Of a stretch of 64,000 nucleotides of DNA, positions 22,050 to 35,345 are shown piece by piece. Each line of letters starts with the position of its first letter. Positions within the stretch are counted from its first letter, which is position 1. The translations under genes and the position numbers were made by a program. The stretch is from Eledone cirrhosa (lineage: Eukaryota > Mollusca > Cephalopoda > Octopoda > Eledonidae), in assembly GCA_964016885.1 (NCBI GenBank), contig OZ024757.1:23467042-23531041 (forward strand). The letters run 5' to 3'. The notes below the pieces were generated by a model. The model searched no databases. It had not been told where the DNA came from and saw only the letters and a list, made by a program, of their open reading frames with translations.

Positions 22050-22700
22050 AATGATGATAGCACAGGCAAGACATTTCATTAGAAATTTAGTAATGAAAGA
22101 GTTAAAATCTAATTTGTAATGGTGACTTTGTCTCATTGTTCTTTCTGTCAAAACAAGTGTTGTTAATAACACACTGTAATAATTGGCAAAATATTTTACA
22201 GTATTGATCTTGAGGGCTATCATCCACCAAACAAAGAGCCAGCCAGCCAGTCACTCAATCAACAAATTATATTTCCAATCACAGCTCATCACAAATATCT
22301 AGCAACAACAGACAAACCCCAGTCAGACAATAATCATGAAGATTTTCATAGCAAACAAAATATTTCATGACAATCACACATGCTTTCAGGTTATTTAACA
22401 GATTATGAATGATAATAATGGAGAATTTTTACTTTCTATATTTATTTTTTGGTAATATTTTTTCGGGTGTTTGTATGCGAGTTTTTTTTTTGTTTTTTTT
22501 TTTTTTTAATTGTTGTATTTCCAATATAGATTCACAGAAAAACTGACCAGCAGGCAATAGACTTGTTGAATTCTGTTAAATAATGTTGAATAAAATTGTG
22601 TTTATAAAAAATTATTGAGGAGTTATACTTGAATGTCACTCCGTCATTCTGATCTCATCATAAACTATAATTACATACAGATCTAACTCTCTGCTACTGT
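22050..22700. other. Non-coding segment, nothing recognised
   Basis: AT-rich, with a poly-T patch at 22483-22507. No gene. Confidence 0.4.
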
Positions 22701-22704
22701 CAGT

Positions 22705-22992
22705 TAAATGGTGGTGGTGGTGGTGGTGTTGGTGTTGGTGTTGGTGGTGGTGGTGGTGGTGGTGGTGTTGGTGGTGGTGGTGGTGGTGTTGGTGTTGGTG
22801 GTGGTGGTGGTGAAGATGGTAGTGATGGTGGTGTTCATAATGGTGGTGGTGGTGGTGGTGGTGGTGAAGGTGATAGTGATGATGGTGATAATGGTGTAGT
22901 GATGATAATGATAACAATGGTTATAGTGGTGGTGGTGATGATGATGATGATGATGAGGAGGAGGAGGAAGGGGGAGGGGGGAGAGAGAGAGA
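22705..22992. repeat. GGT/GATGGT array ending in GA
   Basis: (GGT)n with GTT interruptions, then (GAT)n, (GAG)n and GA runs. Poly-Val and poly-His frames are artefacts. Confidence 0.9.
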
Positions 22993-23218
22993 GGTAGAGA
23001 TGATAATGATGCTGTCAGGTTTTCTTAGCTATTCATTATATATATAAAGCCCCAGTCAATGACAAAGTCAGCTCAATAAGACAAGAGAGAGTAACTCAAC
23101 AGATTACTTGACCTTCCTCAAAGGCAGATCAGATTAGATCAGATTAATTGAACAGAACAATTTCTGATAAGTTTTACTCTCATTTTTCTCAGTTCTTTTT
23201 ATTATTTTTTCCTGCCTG
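22993..23218. other. Non-coding spacer
   Basis: No gene; contains a short AGATCAGATTAGATCAGATT direct repeat. Confidence 0.4.
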
Positions 23219-23668
23219 TGTGTATTATGTGTGTGTGAGTATATTTGTGTGTGTGTATGTATGCAAGAGAGAGAGTATATTATATATGTATAGAGGTGTA
23301 TAAGTGTTTATGTGTGTATGTATATGTCTATATATGTGATGTATGTGTGCATATGTATGTGTATGTGTGTGTATGTGTGTGTATATGAGCATGTATGTGT
23401 GTATATATATACTTGTATATATGTGTAATATATCTGTGTGTATGTGTATGTGTGTGTGTGTGTGTGTGTGTGTATGTACATATATGTATAGAGGTGTATG
23501 TGTATATATATATATGAGTATGTATATGTCTATGTGTGTGTATGTATATATATGTGTTTGTGTGTGCATATGTATATATCTGTGAATATGCATATGTGCA
23601 TGTATATGTGTGTCTGTATGTGTATGTTTATTGTGTGGGTGTGAGTGTGTATGTATGCATTTCTATCT
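23219..23668. repeat. TG/TATG microsatellite cluster
   Basis: (TG)n, (TATG)n and TATATA mixtures for 450 bp. Cys/Val/Tyr and His/Thr frames are artefacts. Confidence 0.9.
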
Positions 23669-23749
23669 TCTTTCCCAATTCAGTTCTAAATTTAACATGA
23701 CTTACGTTTGATAAACTTTCAACTATGAATACAAACAGGTTCATTATAA

Positions 23750-24510
23750 AAGATTATGTTTCAAAATCACAAATCAACTCGACAGAAGGTGATCTCCAAC
23801 TTGCACTCGATAGGTTTGATTCTGAGTGCTGCAAAAACTGAGGCACTCGTCCTCTCAAGGAAGCCTGCACAGTGCACTCTACACTCCAATGAAGCAGGTA
23901 GGGAAGTTGAAGTATCTCAGGGCTGTGTTCATGAATAATGGAAGGCAGGAGGCTGAATTAAGTGCAAAAATTGCAGGAGCTGGTGCAGTAATGTGCCAGC
24001 TTCAGCATTCTGTAATCAGAAGAAGGGGGGTAGGTGTAAAAGTCAAACTCACTATCTTCAATTCGGTATTTGTGCCAACCCTTACCAAAGGTCATGAATC
24101 TTGGATAATGACTGATAGAATACAATTGCAAATACAAGCAGCCGAAATGGGGTTCCTCCAAAGTGTGTTTGGAGTAACATTACTCGATAGAGTGCATAGT
24201 TCAGAATTCAGAGAGTCACTCCAGGTAGAACCACCACTTCTCCAAATTGAGAGATCCCAGCCCCTATACTAGTGTCATGTGGTTAGAATGTCTCAGGAAT
24301 GAATTGCTTGACCGATTATAAGGGCAAAAACCAACTAGCAAAAGACCCAAGGGTAGACCCCCCAAGCATGATGTTTGGATAACATCCATGAGCTTGGCTG
24401 GGGATCAAGCCAGATCAGTTGGAGACGGTTGCTTCTGACAGGACCCGCTGGAAGGAGTGTTTGAGGACTCTGCCCCCACAAACCTCGTAGGAATAAGTGG
24501 GTAAAGAAGA
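23750..24510 (+). pseudogene. LINE C reverse-transcriptase C-terminal fragment, copy 2
   Basis: A frame at 23826-24272 contains LTIFNSVFVPTLTKGHESWIM, RIQLQIQAAEMGFLQ, GVTLLDRVHSSEFRESLQ and VEPPLLQIERSQ, the same region as 21008-21220 but longer. Upstream (about 23756-23900) a different frame reads HSIGLILSAAKTEALVLS, the segment just after the RT palm (SxxKTEAL), so at least one frameshift lies near 23900. It stops at 24272 before the RWFGHV-like end; CATGTGGTTAGAATGTC just after continues it in decayed form. It is dead, with no catalytic YADD. Confidence 0.8.
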
Positions 24511-24980
24511 AGAGAGAAGAGAGATCAATATGGACAAAAGCAACTGGCAGGAAACCTACAGGTAGACCCTGAGAAAGATGATTGGGTAACATCCATGAGT
24601 TAGGAGTTCATGCTTTTGTTATTTACAGGCTCACCACTTTATTTTCCTTTTTTATAATTTAAATTCTAGAAACCTAAACAAATGGATAGAAAATACTAAA
24701 AGTAATATTTTTTAAATATATCTCAACTAATAGACATCGTGATATCCATGGAGTTATAGTGTACCCTATATCATCTTAATAATTTTTCTGTATATCATTT
24801 TTATTTTTTATATAGGGACTAATAAATTGCTTCCAGGGTAACTCTCTCTTGTCTTTCCGCTTTTCTTACGTTCTTTTATGCTCTCTACATCTCTTTCTAC
24901 GGTTCTTCCTACTTCTCTGTCTCATCTCACTACCACCTGATTTTGTTACCCAGAGATTTACCCATCTGCATTGTTCAGGC
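24511..24980. other. Spacer with a duplicated LINE C scrap
   Basis: 24525-24600 (CAACTGGCAGGAAACCTACA, GGTAGACCCTGAGAAAGATG) repeats text from 24330-24395, so it is a second piece of the LINE C end. The rest is AT-rich with no gene. Confidence 0.5.
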
Positions 24981-25029
24981 TTCCAAAACGACTATTTTAT
25001 ATATATATATATATATATATTTGTGTGTA

Positions 25030-25710
25030 TGTACAGAAGACTTGTGTAGATTAGAAAGAAATGAAGCTTGCATGCTCCGATTGATGTGTAATAGTAATAT
25101 ACACGAACGGCAAAGCATAAACGAATTGAGAGAGAGACTAAGCATAATAAGAATCAAAATCTGTGTGCAGGAGACAAGATTACGTTGGTATGGACATGTG
25201 ATGTGTATGAGGGATGGCAGCTGCATAAAAAGGTTCAGAGCGCTAAAGGTCAATGGAAGCCTTGGAGTGGGGGGACCCAAGAAGACCGGGAATGAGGTGA
25301 TAAAAGCTGAACTTGCCCAATTGCACCTCACAAAGGTGATGACACAGGACCGAGACCTCTGGTGTTACGCTGTAATACAGAAGACCCGACTTCCCACAGG
25401 TACAAGCCAAAGCTGAAGCCTACCCACCTCCCACTCTAAAGTGGTCATATAGGCACCATGGTAAGAAGCACCCAGTACACACTGTAAAGTGGTCGTGTAG
25501 GCACCACAGTAAAAAAGCACCCAGTACTCACTGTAAATGAGGTTGGTGTTAGAAAGGGCATCCAGCTGTAGAAATCAAGCCAAAATCAGTTCCCGTATGA
25601 GCAAGACATGGTGACCTGACCTGGCATTGCCCACAACAGGACAACCCATCTAACCCATGTTAGCATGGAAGAATGGACGTAAAACGGTGATGATGATGAT
25701 GATGATAGGG
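25030..25710 (+). mobile_element. LINE A: ORF C-terminus, stop and complete 3' UTR
   Basis: A frame from about 25036 to 25417 reads CRLERNEACMLRLMCNSNIH, LRERLSIIRIKICVQE, RLRWYGHVMCM, GGPKKTGNEVIKAEL, HLTKVMTQDRDLWCYAVIQ. This is the RLRWxGHV / RGRPKKTWxEVIxxDL / DRDxWRxAV C-terminus of a LINE ORF2. The 3' UTR follows with the repeated AAAAAGCACCCAGTAC blocks, GTTGGTGTTAGAAAGGGCAT, CTAACCCATGTTAGCATGGA and (GATGAT)n. It is the best link between the LINE coding end and the SINE tail. The (TA)n tract just upstream marks the 5' truncation. Confidence 0.88.
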
Positions 25711-26091
25711 AGGTATTTATGCATGGTGCCCTACACTATAGTCTGGTGTTTTAAATCAAGAGTGTTATATGGTTGTGTTTGTTTTTATTTGAACAGTAAT
25801 GCAGACAACTAAACAACAATAAATATAAAAATAAATTTTACTAATTGGAATGAAATATTGATTTTATATCAACTGTTAAATTTGTATTTTTTAACTTTAT
25901 GTTTTGTATGAATTACTTCATTAGAATATAGCAATAACTTTGTGTTTGTCTGTTGATAGGTACCAATTTTGGGCAAGATACAATGTTACAATAACATTTC
26001 AACATCTACAGCACTGGTCCATTAGTTGGTTTTAGCCTATTCTACTTTTTTGTAATCCGATCTAAAAAGGTTATAGTGAGTGTGTGTGTCA

Positions 26092-26252
26092 GCATTATTA
26101 ACCCTATTATTTGAATCTGAGTTCAAATCCCGCCGAGGTTGACTTTGCCTTTCATCCTTACGGGGTCGATAAAATAAAGTACCAGTAATGCACTGGGTAA
26201 TTGCTGGCCTTGTGCCTAAAGTAGAAACAATTATTAACCCTATCATTTGAAG
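26092..26252 (+). mobile_element. 5'-truncated SINE subtype 2 with target-site duplications
   Basis: The copy starts TCTGAGTTCAAATCCCGCC and ends CCTAAAGTAGAAACAATT. ATTATTAACCCTATTATTTGA on the left matches ATTATTAACCCTATCATTTGA on the right. It lacks the A-box half, exactly as the 18066-18212 copy does. Confidence 0.85.
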
Positions 26253-26935
26253 GCTGCCACCTTACTCCTACCCTAATATGCCATTCGCCTCATGATCCAG
26301 GCTAACAGGATGAAGAAGACATTGCAGTCAAGGAGAGTACATGAACAGCCACTCCACCTCAAAGGGCTTGCACTTTCGAGTAGCTACCTCTGCTGCTATA
26401 GCAGTGAGCAGGGATGTGGTCTGAGGACCAAAAATACCAGAAATCTCCACTGTTACAGGCTCAACCACAAACTTATCAGAAAGTGGCCGATACTTTGACA
26501 GTTTGAACTCCTTTGAAGTAATTTTTTTAAATAATCGAGAATTTGAAGGGATTTAGTAATGTAATTGATTTTATCATTATTAAGTTGGTGTCTGGAACAT
26601 AACAAAGGGTCTTACATGAAATCATGGTGGAAGGTTTCGAGATAAATATAAACCCCTTATAACAAATACACTAGGGCCTCAGAGAAATTAATAGAGATTA
26701 TTTAACTGCAGGCTTTTTCTTTATTAACCCTTTCATTAGTATAGTGATAATAAAAACACAACCTAAGATTTTCAAATAAGTCTTAAAATAATAAAAAAAT
26801 TTGGAGGGCTTTAGTCATTTAACTAACATTCTCGTTATTAAGCTGGTGTTTGGAACATAACTTAACCAAGGATATGACAGATTCATGTAGGAAGGTTTTT
26901 AGATAAATATAACCACATTAAACAAATATCATCAT
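26253..26935. other. Non-coding; two copies of an old dispersed repeat
   Basis: 26545-26650 and 26795-26905 share AAGTTGGTGTCTGGAACATAAC-like text and a GGAAGGTTT(C/T)(G/T)AGATAAATATA block. They begin near TTAACCCTTTCATTAGTAT at 26725. This may be another MITE family. A small open frame at 26292-26498 is not recognised. Confidence 0.45.
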
Positions 26936-27225
26936 CATCATCTGGTTTAACATCTTCCTTGTCACAAGCAATGGATGTTTCTGCAGAGTATTTGTTCCAG
27001 GGATAAGTTCTGGTTCAGGTTTTCAGATCATCCTTAATTACCTCTTCCCAGATCTTACATGAGTGTCCCTTCCTTGTATACCTGGGGCCACAATCTTAGT
27101 ACATCAATGTATCCACCTACTATCCAGGTCTTATGTGGTTGCCCCTTTCCCAATCTACTAGGGTTCACATGTCCAAACTAATGCAGTCTGTATGATCTTA
27201 AAACAGCATCATTAAATGAAGGACA
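26936..27225 (-). mobile_element. Strongly decayed LINE A-like 3' end, minus strand
   Basis: The minus strand has (GATGATGAT) at 26932-26945. Further in it reads GGTTCACATG-type and AGATCTGGGAAGAGGTAATT-type text that corresponds to the RWxGHV and KTWEEVIxDDL segments. Stops are frequent. Confidence 0.5.
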
Positions 27226-28058
27226 ATAGTTATTGAAAAGGTTTTTTTTCACAGACTTTATGTGGGGTTCCATAGTCTTTTAAGTGCTTAGGACCCTAAA
27301 ATTATTTCATCGAGCCCTGGATTTTCTGCTGGTTAGTCAGAGTTTTTGGACACAAAATTTTATTCTACCTAATCATTAGGTACCTAATCATTACAAACGA
27401 GATCATTTGAGAATGATAACCTGTAATACAAGACTCAGATCCTATCCAGTGGAAGATTTATTTCTTAACAGTTCAATTCCTATTATGCTGGAACTAAGCA
27501 CTGTCTCTTTAAAAGTCTCCTGAGTGATATATAACATTTATATTACATTCACATTTATCCTGGTTTATATAACAGCTTTTTAACAAAATTAGCATTGCGT
27601 TGGGGAAGAATATATATTCCCAATTTAAAGTTACGATTTACATTTAGAATAAAATTTAAAAACAAAATACAAACAAAAGCCTATAACTGAATCTCACAAC
27701 AAAAATTCTCATTTCACAAAAAAACATTTCTGCCATTAGATAAAATGTATAAAACACATAAACAGGTGTTTTTTAAAATCCACCACTTTATAAAATGTTG
27801 ATAATTATTCCCATGTATAATTTCGCATGAATTTAGAATCTATGAGCTGAAGGTTTAGCAAGTGTCCATTAGAAGTAGACTCTAGTGTCAGTGAATAATA
27901 TAACATCTATACAACATCTGATCCTTAAATATAAAAGAGAGAGAATATAAAAGATAGGCAGGCGTTTGGAGTAAAGAATCTTCTGCAAATATTAAGTGGT
28001 GGGCAGCAACTATATTATATTTTATTTATTTATATATATATATGTATATATATGTATA
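27226..28058. other. Non-coding segment, nothing recognised
   Basis: AT-rich spacer, no gene seen; a TATATATGTA microsatellite is at 28030-28065. Confidence 0.4.
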
Positions 28059-28204
28059 TATATAATTTTTTTTTTTTTCAAGCTAAGAATCTTCTTCAAT
28101 CAATTTTCACAAACCAAACATGAGAGAGAGAGTGTTTCTTCCTATCACATACCATTTCAGAAAATATTGACAGAAATAAGACAGGGCAAGTCAAAGCACG
28201 GTGG

Positions 28205-28680
28205 TTGCAAACAACAAGGAAAGAAAGAAAAAAAGGAAAGAAAAAAAGAAAGAAAAAAAGAAAAAAAGAAAGAAAAAAAGAAAGAAAAAAAAGAAAAAAA
28301 GAAAGAAAAAAAAGAAAGAAAAAAAGAAAAAAAGAAAGAAAAAGTAAAAAAGGAAGAAGAAAAAAAAGAGAAAGAAAAAAAAGAGAAAGAAAGTAACCAA
28401 GGAATAGATCGGACTGTGAGGAAATGATAAGAAAGAAAAAGGAAAAGGAAAAAAATGAGTAAATTTGGAAAAGGAAACGGAAAGAGTGGAGGGGGGGGGG
28501 GGGACAGGTAAGTAATAGATTTGAAAGAGGAAAGAGGGGAAGGGTGGGGTGTTAGGAGAAAGAAAAAGGAGAAATTTAAAGACATGGAAAAGGAAATGGA
28601 AAAAAATTGAAAAAACAGGAAAGGTGAGAGAAAAATTAAAGAATAGAAGAAATGTAAATGAGATAAAAATTGATAAAGAG
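28205..28680 (+). repeat. Polypurine tract, (GAAA)n-rich with a G run
   Basis: Nearly 480 bp of almost pure A and G on the plus strand: GAAAGAAAAAAAGAAAG units, then a 13-14 nt G run near 28490-28503, then GGAAAAGG units. Lys/Glu frames (plus) and Phe/Ser frames (minus) are artefacts. Confidence 0.92.
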
Positions 28681-31165
28681 GAAAGAGAGAGAGAATGGGA
28701 TATGGTAGATTATGAGAGGAAAGAGAGAGAGAATGGGATATGGTAGATTATGAGAGGAAAGAGAGAGAGAATGGGATATGGTAGATTATGAGAGGAAAGA
28801 GAGAGAGAGAATGAGAGATGGTAAATTATGAGAGGAAAGAGAGAGAGAGAATGAGAGATGGTAGATTATGAGAGGAAAGAGAGAGAGAATGAGAGATGGT
28901 AGATTATGAGAGGAAAGAGAGAGAGAGAATGGGATATGGTAGATTATGAGAGGAAAGAGAGAGAGAATGAGAGATGGTAGATTATGAGAGGAAAGAGAGA
29001 GAGAATGAGAGATGGTAGATTATGAGAGGAAAGAGAGAGAGGGAATGAGAGATGGTAGATTATGAGAGGAAAGAGAGAGAGAATGGGATATGGTAGATTA
29101 TGAGAGGAAAGAGAGAGAGAATGGGATATGGTAGATTATGAGAGGAAAGAGAGAGAGAATGAGAGATGGTAGATTATGAGAGGAAAGAGAGAGAGAATGA
29201 GAGATGGTAGATTATGGGAGGAAAGAGAGAGAGAATGAGAGATGGTAGATTATGAGAGGAAAGAGAGAGAGAATGAGAGATGGTAGATTATGAGAGGAAA
29301 GAGAGAGAATGAGAGATGGTAGATTATGAGAGGAAAGAGAAAGAGAATGAGAGATGGTAGATTATGAGAGGAAAGAGAGAGAGAATGAGAGATGGCAGAT
29401 TATGAGAGGAAAGAGAGAGAGAATGAGAGATGGTAGATTATGAAAGGAAAGAGAGAGAGAGAATGAGAGATGGTAGATTATGAGAGGAAAGAGAGAGAGA
29501 ATGAGAGATGGTAGATTATGAGAGGAAAGAGAGAGAGAGAATGAGAGATGGTAGATTATGAGAGGAAAGAGAGAGAGAATGAGAGATGGTAGATTATGGG
29601 AGGAAAGAGAGAGAGAATGAGAGATGGTAGGTTATGAGAGGAAAGAGAGAGAGAATGAGAGATGGTAGATTATGAGAGGAAAGAGAGAGAGAATGAGAGA
29701 TGGTAGATTATGAGAGGAAAGAGAGAGAGAATGAGAGATGGTAGATTATGAGAGGAAAGAGAGAGAGAGAATGAGAGATGGCAGATTATGAGAGGAAAGA
29801 GAGAGAGAATGGGATATGGTAGATTATGAGAGATGGTAGATTATGAGAGGAAAGAGAGAGAGAATGAGAGATGGTAGATTATGAGAGGAAAGAGAGAGAG
29901 AATGGGATATGGTAGATTATGAGAGGAAAGAGAGAGAGGGAATGGGATATGGTAGATTATGAGAGGAAAGAGAGAGAGGGAATGAGAGATGGTAGATTAT
30001 GAGAGGAAAGAGAGAGAGAATGAGAGATGGTAGATTATGAGAGGAAAGAGAGAGAGAATGAGAGATGGTAGATTATGAGAGGAAAGAGAGAGAGAATGAG
30101 AGATGGTAGATTATGAGAGGAAAGAGAGAGAGAATGGGATATGGTAGATTATGAGAGGAAAGAGAGAGAGAATGAGAGATGGTAGATTATGAGAGGAAAG
30201 AGAGAGAGAATGGGATATGGTAGATTATGAGAGGAAAGAGAGAGAGAATGGGATATGGTAGATTATGAGAGGAAAGAGAGAGAGAATGAGAGATGGTAGA
30301 TTATGAGAGGAAAGAGAGAGAGAATGGGATATGGTAGATTATGAGAGGAAAGAGAGAGAGAATGAGAGATGGTAGATTATGAGAGGAAAGAGAGAGAGAA
30401 TGGGATATGGTAGATTATGAGGAAAGAGAGAGAGAGAATGAGAGATGGTAGATTATGAGAGGAAAGAGAGAGAGAATGAGAGATGGTAGATTATGAGAGG
30501 AAAGAGAGAGAGAATGAGAGATGGTAGATTATGAGAGGAAAGAGAGAGAATGAGAGATGGTAGATTATGAGAGGAAAGAGAGAGAGAATGAGAGATGGTA
30601 GATTATGAGAGGAAAGAGAGAGAGAATGAGAGATGGTAGATTATGAGAGGAAAGAGAGAGAATGAGAGATGGCAGATTATGAGAGGAAAGAGAGAGAGAA
30701 TGGGATATGGTAGATTATGAGAGGAAAGAGAGAGAGAATGAGAGATGGTAGATTATGAGAGGAAAGAGAGAGAGAATGAGAGATGGTAGATTATGAGAGG
30801 AAAGAGAGAGAGAATGAGAGATGGTAGATTATGAGAGGAAAGAGAGAGAGAGAATGAGAGATGGTAGATTATGAGAGGAAAGAGAGAGAGAATGAGAGAT
30901 GGTAGATTATGAGAGGAAAGAAAGAGAGAATGAGAGATGGTAGATTATGAGAGGAAAGAGAGAGAGAATGAGAGATGGTAGATTATGAGAGGAAAGAGAG
31001 AGAGAATGAGAGATGGTAGATTATGAGAGGAAAGAGAGAGAGAATGAGAGATGGTAGATTATGGGAGGAAAGAGAGAGAGAATGAGAGATGGTAGATTAT
31101 GAGAGGAAAGAGAGAGAGAATGAGATGGTAGATTATGAGAGGAAAGATAGAGAGAATGAAATAGA
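28681..31165 (+). repeat. 38-bp purine-rich minisatellite, about 64 units
   Basis: The unit is GAGAGGAAAGAGAGAGAGAA followed by TGAGAGATGGTAGATTAT. A second variant has TGGGATATGG in place of TGAGAGATGG, interspersed singly and in pairs. GA number varies by 2-4 between units. With the tract before it, this forms about 3 kb of strand-asymmetric purine DNA. Confidence 0.95.
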
Positions 31166-31885
31166 TATGGTGACTAAAGGTAACAATCAGTGGTATATAT
31201 GATAGCTAAAGGTAACAATCAGTGGTATATATGATGGCTAAAGGTAACAATCAGTGGTATATATGATGGCTAAAGATAACAATCAGAGGTATATATGATG
31301 GCTAAAGGTAACAATCAGTGGTATATATGATAGCTAAAGGTAACAATCAGTGGTATATATGATGGCTAAAGGTAACAATCAGTGGTATATATGATGGCTA
31401 AAGATAACAATCAGCGGTATATATCATGGCTAAAGGTAACAATCAGTGGTATATATGATGGCTAAAGGAAACAATCAGTGGTATATATGATGGCTAAAGG
31501 TAACAATCAGCGGTATATATGATGACTAAAGGTAATAATCAGTGGTATATATGATGGCTAAAGGAAACAATCAGTGGTATATATGATGGCTAAAGGTAAC
31601 AATCAGTGGTAAATATGATGACTAAAGGTAACAACCAGAGGTTAATATGAAGACTAAAGGTAACAATCAATGGTATATATGATGGCTAAAGGTAACAATC
31701 AGTGGTAAATATGATGACTAAAGGTAACAACCAGAGGTTAATATGAAGACTAAAGCTAACAATCAATGGTATATATGATGGCTAAAGGTAACAATCAGTG
31801 GTAAATATGATGACTAAAGGTAACAACCAGAGGTTAATATGATGGCTAAAGGTAACAATCAATGGTATATATGAAGACCAAAGGT
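31166..31885 (+). repeat. 32-bp minisatellite, about 22 units
   Basis: The unit is GATGGCTAAAGGTAACAATC plus AGTGGTATATAT, with starts 32 bp apart. Right-hand units include a variant pair (GACTAAAGGTAACAACCAGA, GGTTAATATGAAG), giving a higher-order repeat of three units near 31590-31850. It joins the 38-bp array without a spacer. Confidence 0.94.
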
Positions 31886-31995
31886 TATAGCGTGGACTGT
31901 GTGTTTTTTTTGTTGTGTGTTTTTTTTTGTTGTGACACCTACACGACCTCATTTATTTAGGACTGGATGTTGTGGTACCATAAAACAGTGATGAT
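31886..31995 (-). mobile_element. LINE tail remnant
   Basis: GCGTGGACTGTGTGTTTTTT, GTGACACCTACACGACCTCA and GGATGTTGTGGTACCA match 49665-49715 and 53818-53895. The last two pieces are fused with a GATGATGAT end. Confidence 0.65.
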
Positions 31996-32259
31996 GATAT
32001 ATATATAGATAGATATAAGCAAGTTGGATCAAACTCACTGTTACAGCACATATATAAACTTTATTGGCATATAACAATTGATTCAATATTGATCAGCTCA
32101 GAGTAAAATCATAATGACCAGGGCCCAAACCTTCCACGATATCTCATCAAATATGTGAGTTTATATGTGCAAAGACACATTCAAACTCTGGAATACAATC
32201 TAACAAGAGATGGACGTTGCAACAGCAATGACTGCTTGGAACTGCAAACTGCCTGTAAC

Positions 32260-32806
<547 letters not shown>

Positions 32807-32870
32807 ATATAGCAAAGATAAAACTAAATATATAAGGCTCAGTAGGGAATTATATATGATTTAACCCTTT

Positions 32871-33087
32871 AGCATTTAAACCGACCAGAACTAGCCAGAA
32901 TTCTCTCACCTATTTCTGTTCAAACCGGCTGTAACTGGCTGCTCATACTGATGTTAAGGTATTGTTCTCAAAATAAATAATATCCAAATCTCCTAGATTC
33001 GATATGATGTGAGAATTATATAAGGTAAAGCTTTTACTGTGAAAATACAACAGTAAATATAGAGTAATGTAAATGCTAAAGGATTAA
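32871..33087 (+). mobile_element. TTAA-flanked MITE, copy 2, complete
   Basis: Ends TTAACCCTTTAGCATTTAAA and AAATGCTAAAGGATTAA, with TTAA at both borders. The body of about 217 bp has no coding capacity. It is the clearest uninterrupted member of the family. Confidence 0.82.
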
Positions 33088-33547
33088 GGAATTAAATATG
33101 ATTTAAATGATAATTTGTCCATTTATATACTTGTTTATATATATATATATGCATGTATAATATCTATCCCTAAACATGTTGTCATTTAGCAAAATTATTG
33201 CTATATTGTGAAGCAGCAGAAAGGTACATGTTGTAATTACCAAAGCATTGATGTGTGTACTCTCATTTTAATCCCTCCCATTTGATAGTGTGACACAAGG
33301 GAACAGCAAAGGCTGTGTATCGCATTACAACCGTAAAGCCCATAAAATACCCCTCCCTTGTGAAAATGTTAGCACTTTGGATGATCACAAAGCTGCTTGG
33401 TTTAAATAATGAACCAATTCCAGTCTGGATTGAATTCTGTTTATTCTGCTGCAACACACAACACAATTGTCAGCTATAATACTTCTTTCTATTAATGACA
33501 AGACTTTTATCTCTCTCCAAATTATGAGGGGAAGGGGCTGAGAAGTT
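33088..33547. other. Non-coding segment, nothing recognised
   Basis: Short TA run at 33140; no gene recognised. Confidence 0.4.
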
Positions 33548-33835
33548 CATAGGCTTACCGAGATACTCTCATGGCATGACCAAATGAGGTTTATTTTTCA
33601 ACATAGATCCTAGGAAAGAAACAATGCAGTTATTAATAAGAAGAGTTGAAATTAATGCATGCAAGATTTCACAGCTCCAGCATCAATCCTTCATAGGCTG
33701 ACCAAGATACTCTCATGGGATAACCAAATGCAGTTTATTTTTCAACATAGCCCTCAGAAAGAAACAATGCAGTTATTAATAAGAAGAGTTGAAATTAATG
33801 CATGCAAGATTTCACAGCTCCAGCATCACTCCTTC
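33548..33835 (+). repeat. 144-bp tandem duplication
   Basis: CATAGGCT(T/G)ACC(G/A)AGATACTCTC begins at 33548 and 33692. Both units contain GAAACAATGCAGTTATTAAT and CATGCAAGATTTCACAGCTC. The similarity is high, about 90 percent by eye. Confidence 0.88.
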
Positions 33836-34710
33836 ATATTGAGCCCATGAACTTTTCAGCCGACCCTCATACACCTTTTGTGTAGTTGACCGCTGTGGAA
33901 AAGGAAGAGAAGTTGGGAAGAGATTGGATCCAATGAGATGAGGGAAGATGGAAGGGGTGAAAAGATAAAAGGGAAGCTAAACAGAGTGGCATGTCAAATT
34001 CTGATTGGTTGACGAAACAGCTTTCAGATGTTGAAACGAACTGATCAAAGATAACATTATGATTTGCGATTTACATTTACGATTACATGTGTTTGATTAT
34101 ATGCGTTTATGGCTTATGGTGGAGCAGATCGGAGATCAGAGGCAGTGAGACTATTAACAGAATAATTATAAAAGGTAAATACTGAGAAATAACTAGACCA
34201 AACCATTTAATGTGAGCTTTTAAACAAAGAAATGGCAGTTAGTTTTACTTGTTACATACAGATCTAGCAGCAACATGGAATATAAGGCTTTTGAAAACCT
34301 TCCCAGGTAAACCTATCATGAAGCTATGGTGGATTATTGTAGCAACACCATTAACATTTATCATCATCATCATCATCATTTTACGTCCGCTTTTCCCTGC
34401 TTATTCATGACAAAAGCAGCTTGATTATGATGGTGGTTATTGAAAAGCTAGTCAACTATTAAAAATAAGGAGCAAACCTTTTAGACAGTTAGTATACATG
34501 TAAATATGTGTGTGGTGTATGATGTGGTATGTGAGGGATGTATTTGAAAATTTGAAATGTGTGTTGGTGGTGAGTTTGATGAATATATTTGATAATCTGT
34601 GTGTTAACTTGGATATGCAAATTTATTCTGACCTATATTTTCTTTCCTATTTATACATAATTTATGTTTAGATATATATTTAAACACATACATACAATCA
34701 TATTCATACT

Positions 34711-34743
<33 letters not shown>

Positions 34744-34850
34744 CATACTAACCACTGCATGGTTTTTTTTATTTGATATTCATGTATAAATGTACAATGG
34801 TTGAATATAAATACGTGTGAGTGTATGTTTGTGTGTGTGTGTATATAAAT
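33836..34850. other. Non-coding segment with one SINE tail scrap
   Basis: 34356-34405 (CATCATCATCATTTTACGTC, CGCTTTTCCCTGCTT) is the minus-strand end of a tail B. (TA)n at 34710-34740. No gene. Confidence 0.5.

Positions 34851-35345
<495 letters not shown>

Noticed and set aside
28157..28746. Lys/Glu-rich and Phe/Ser-rich frames
   Set aside because: Translations of a polypurine tract.
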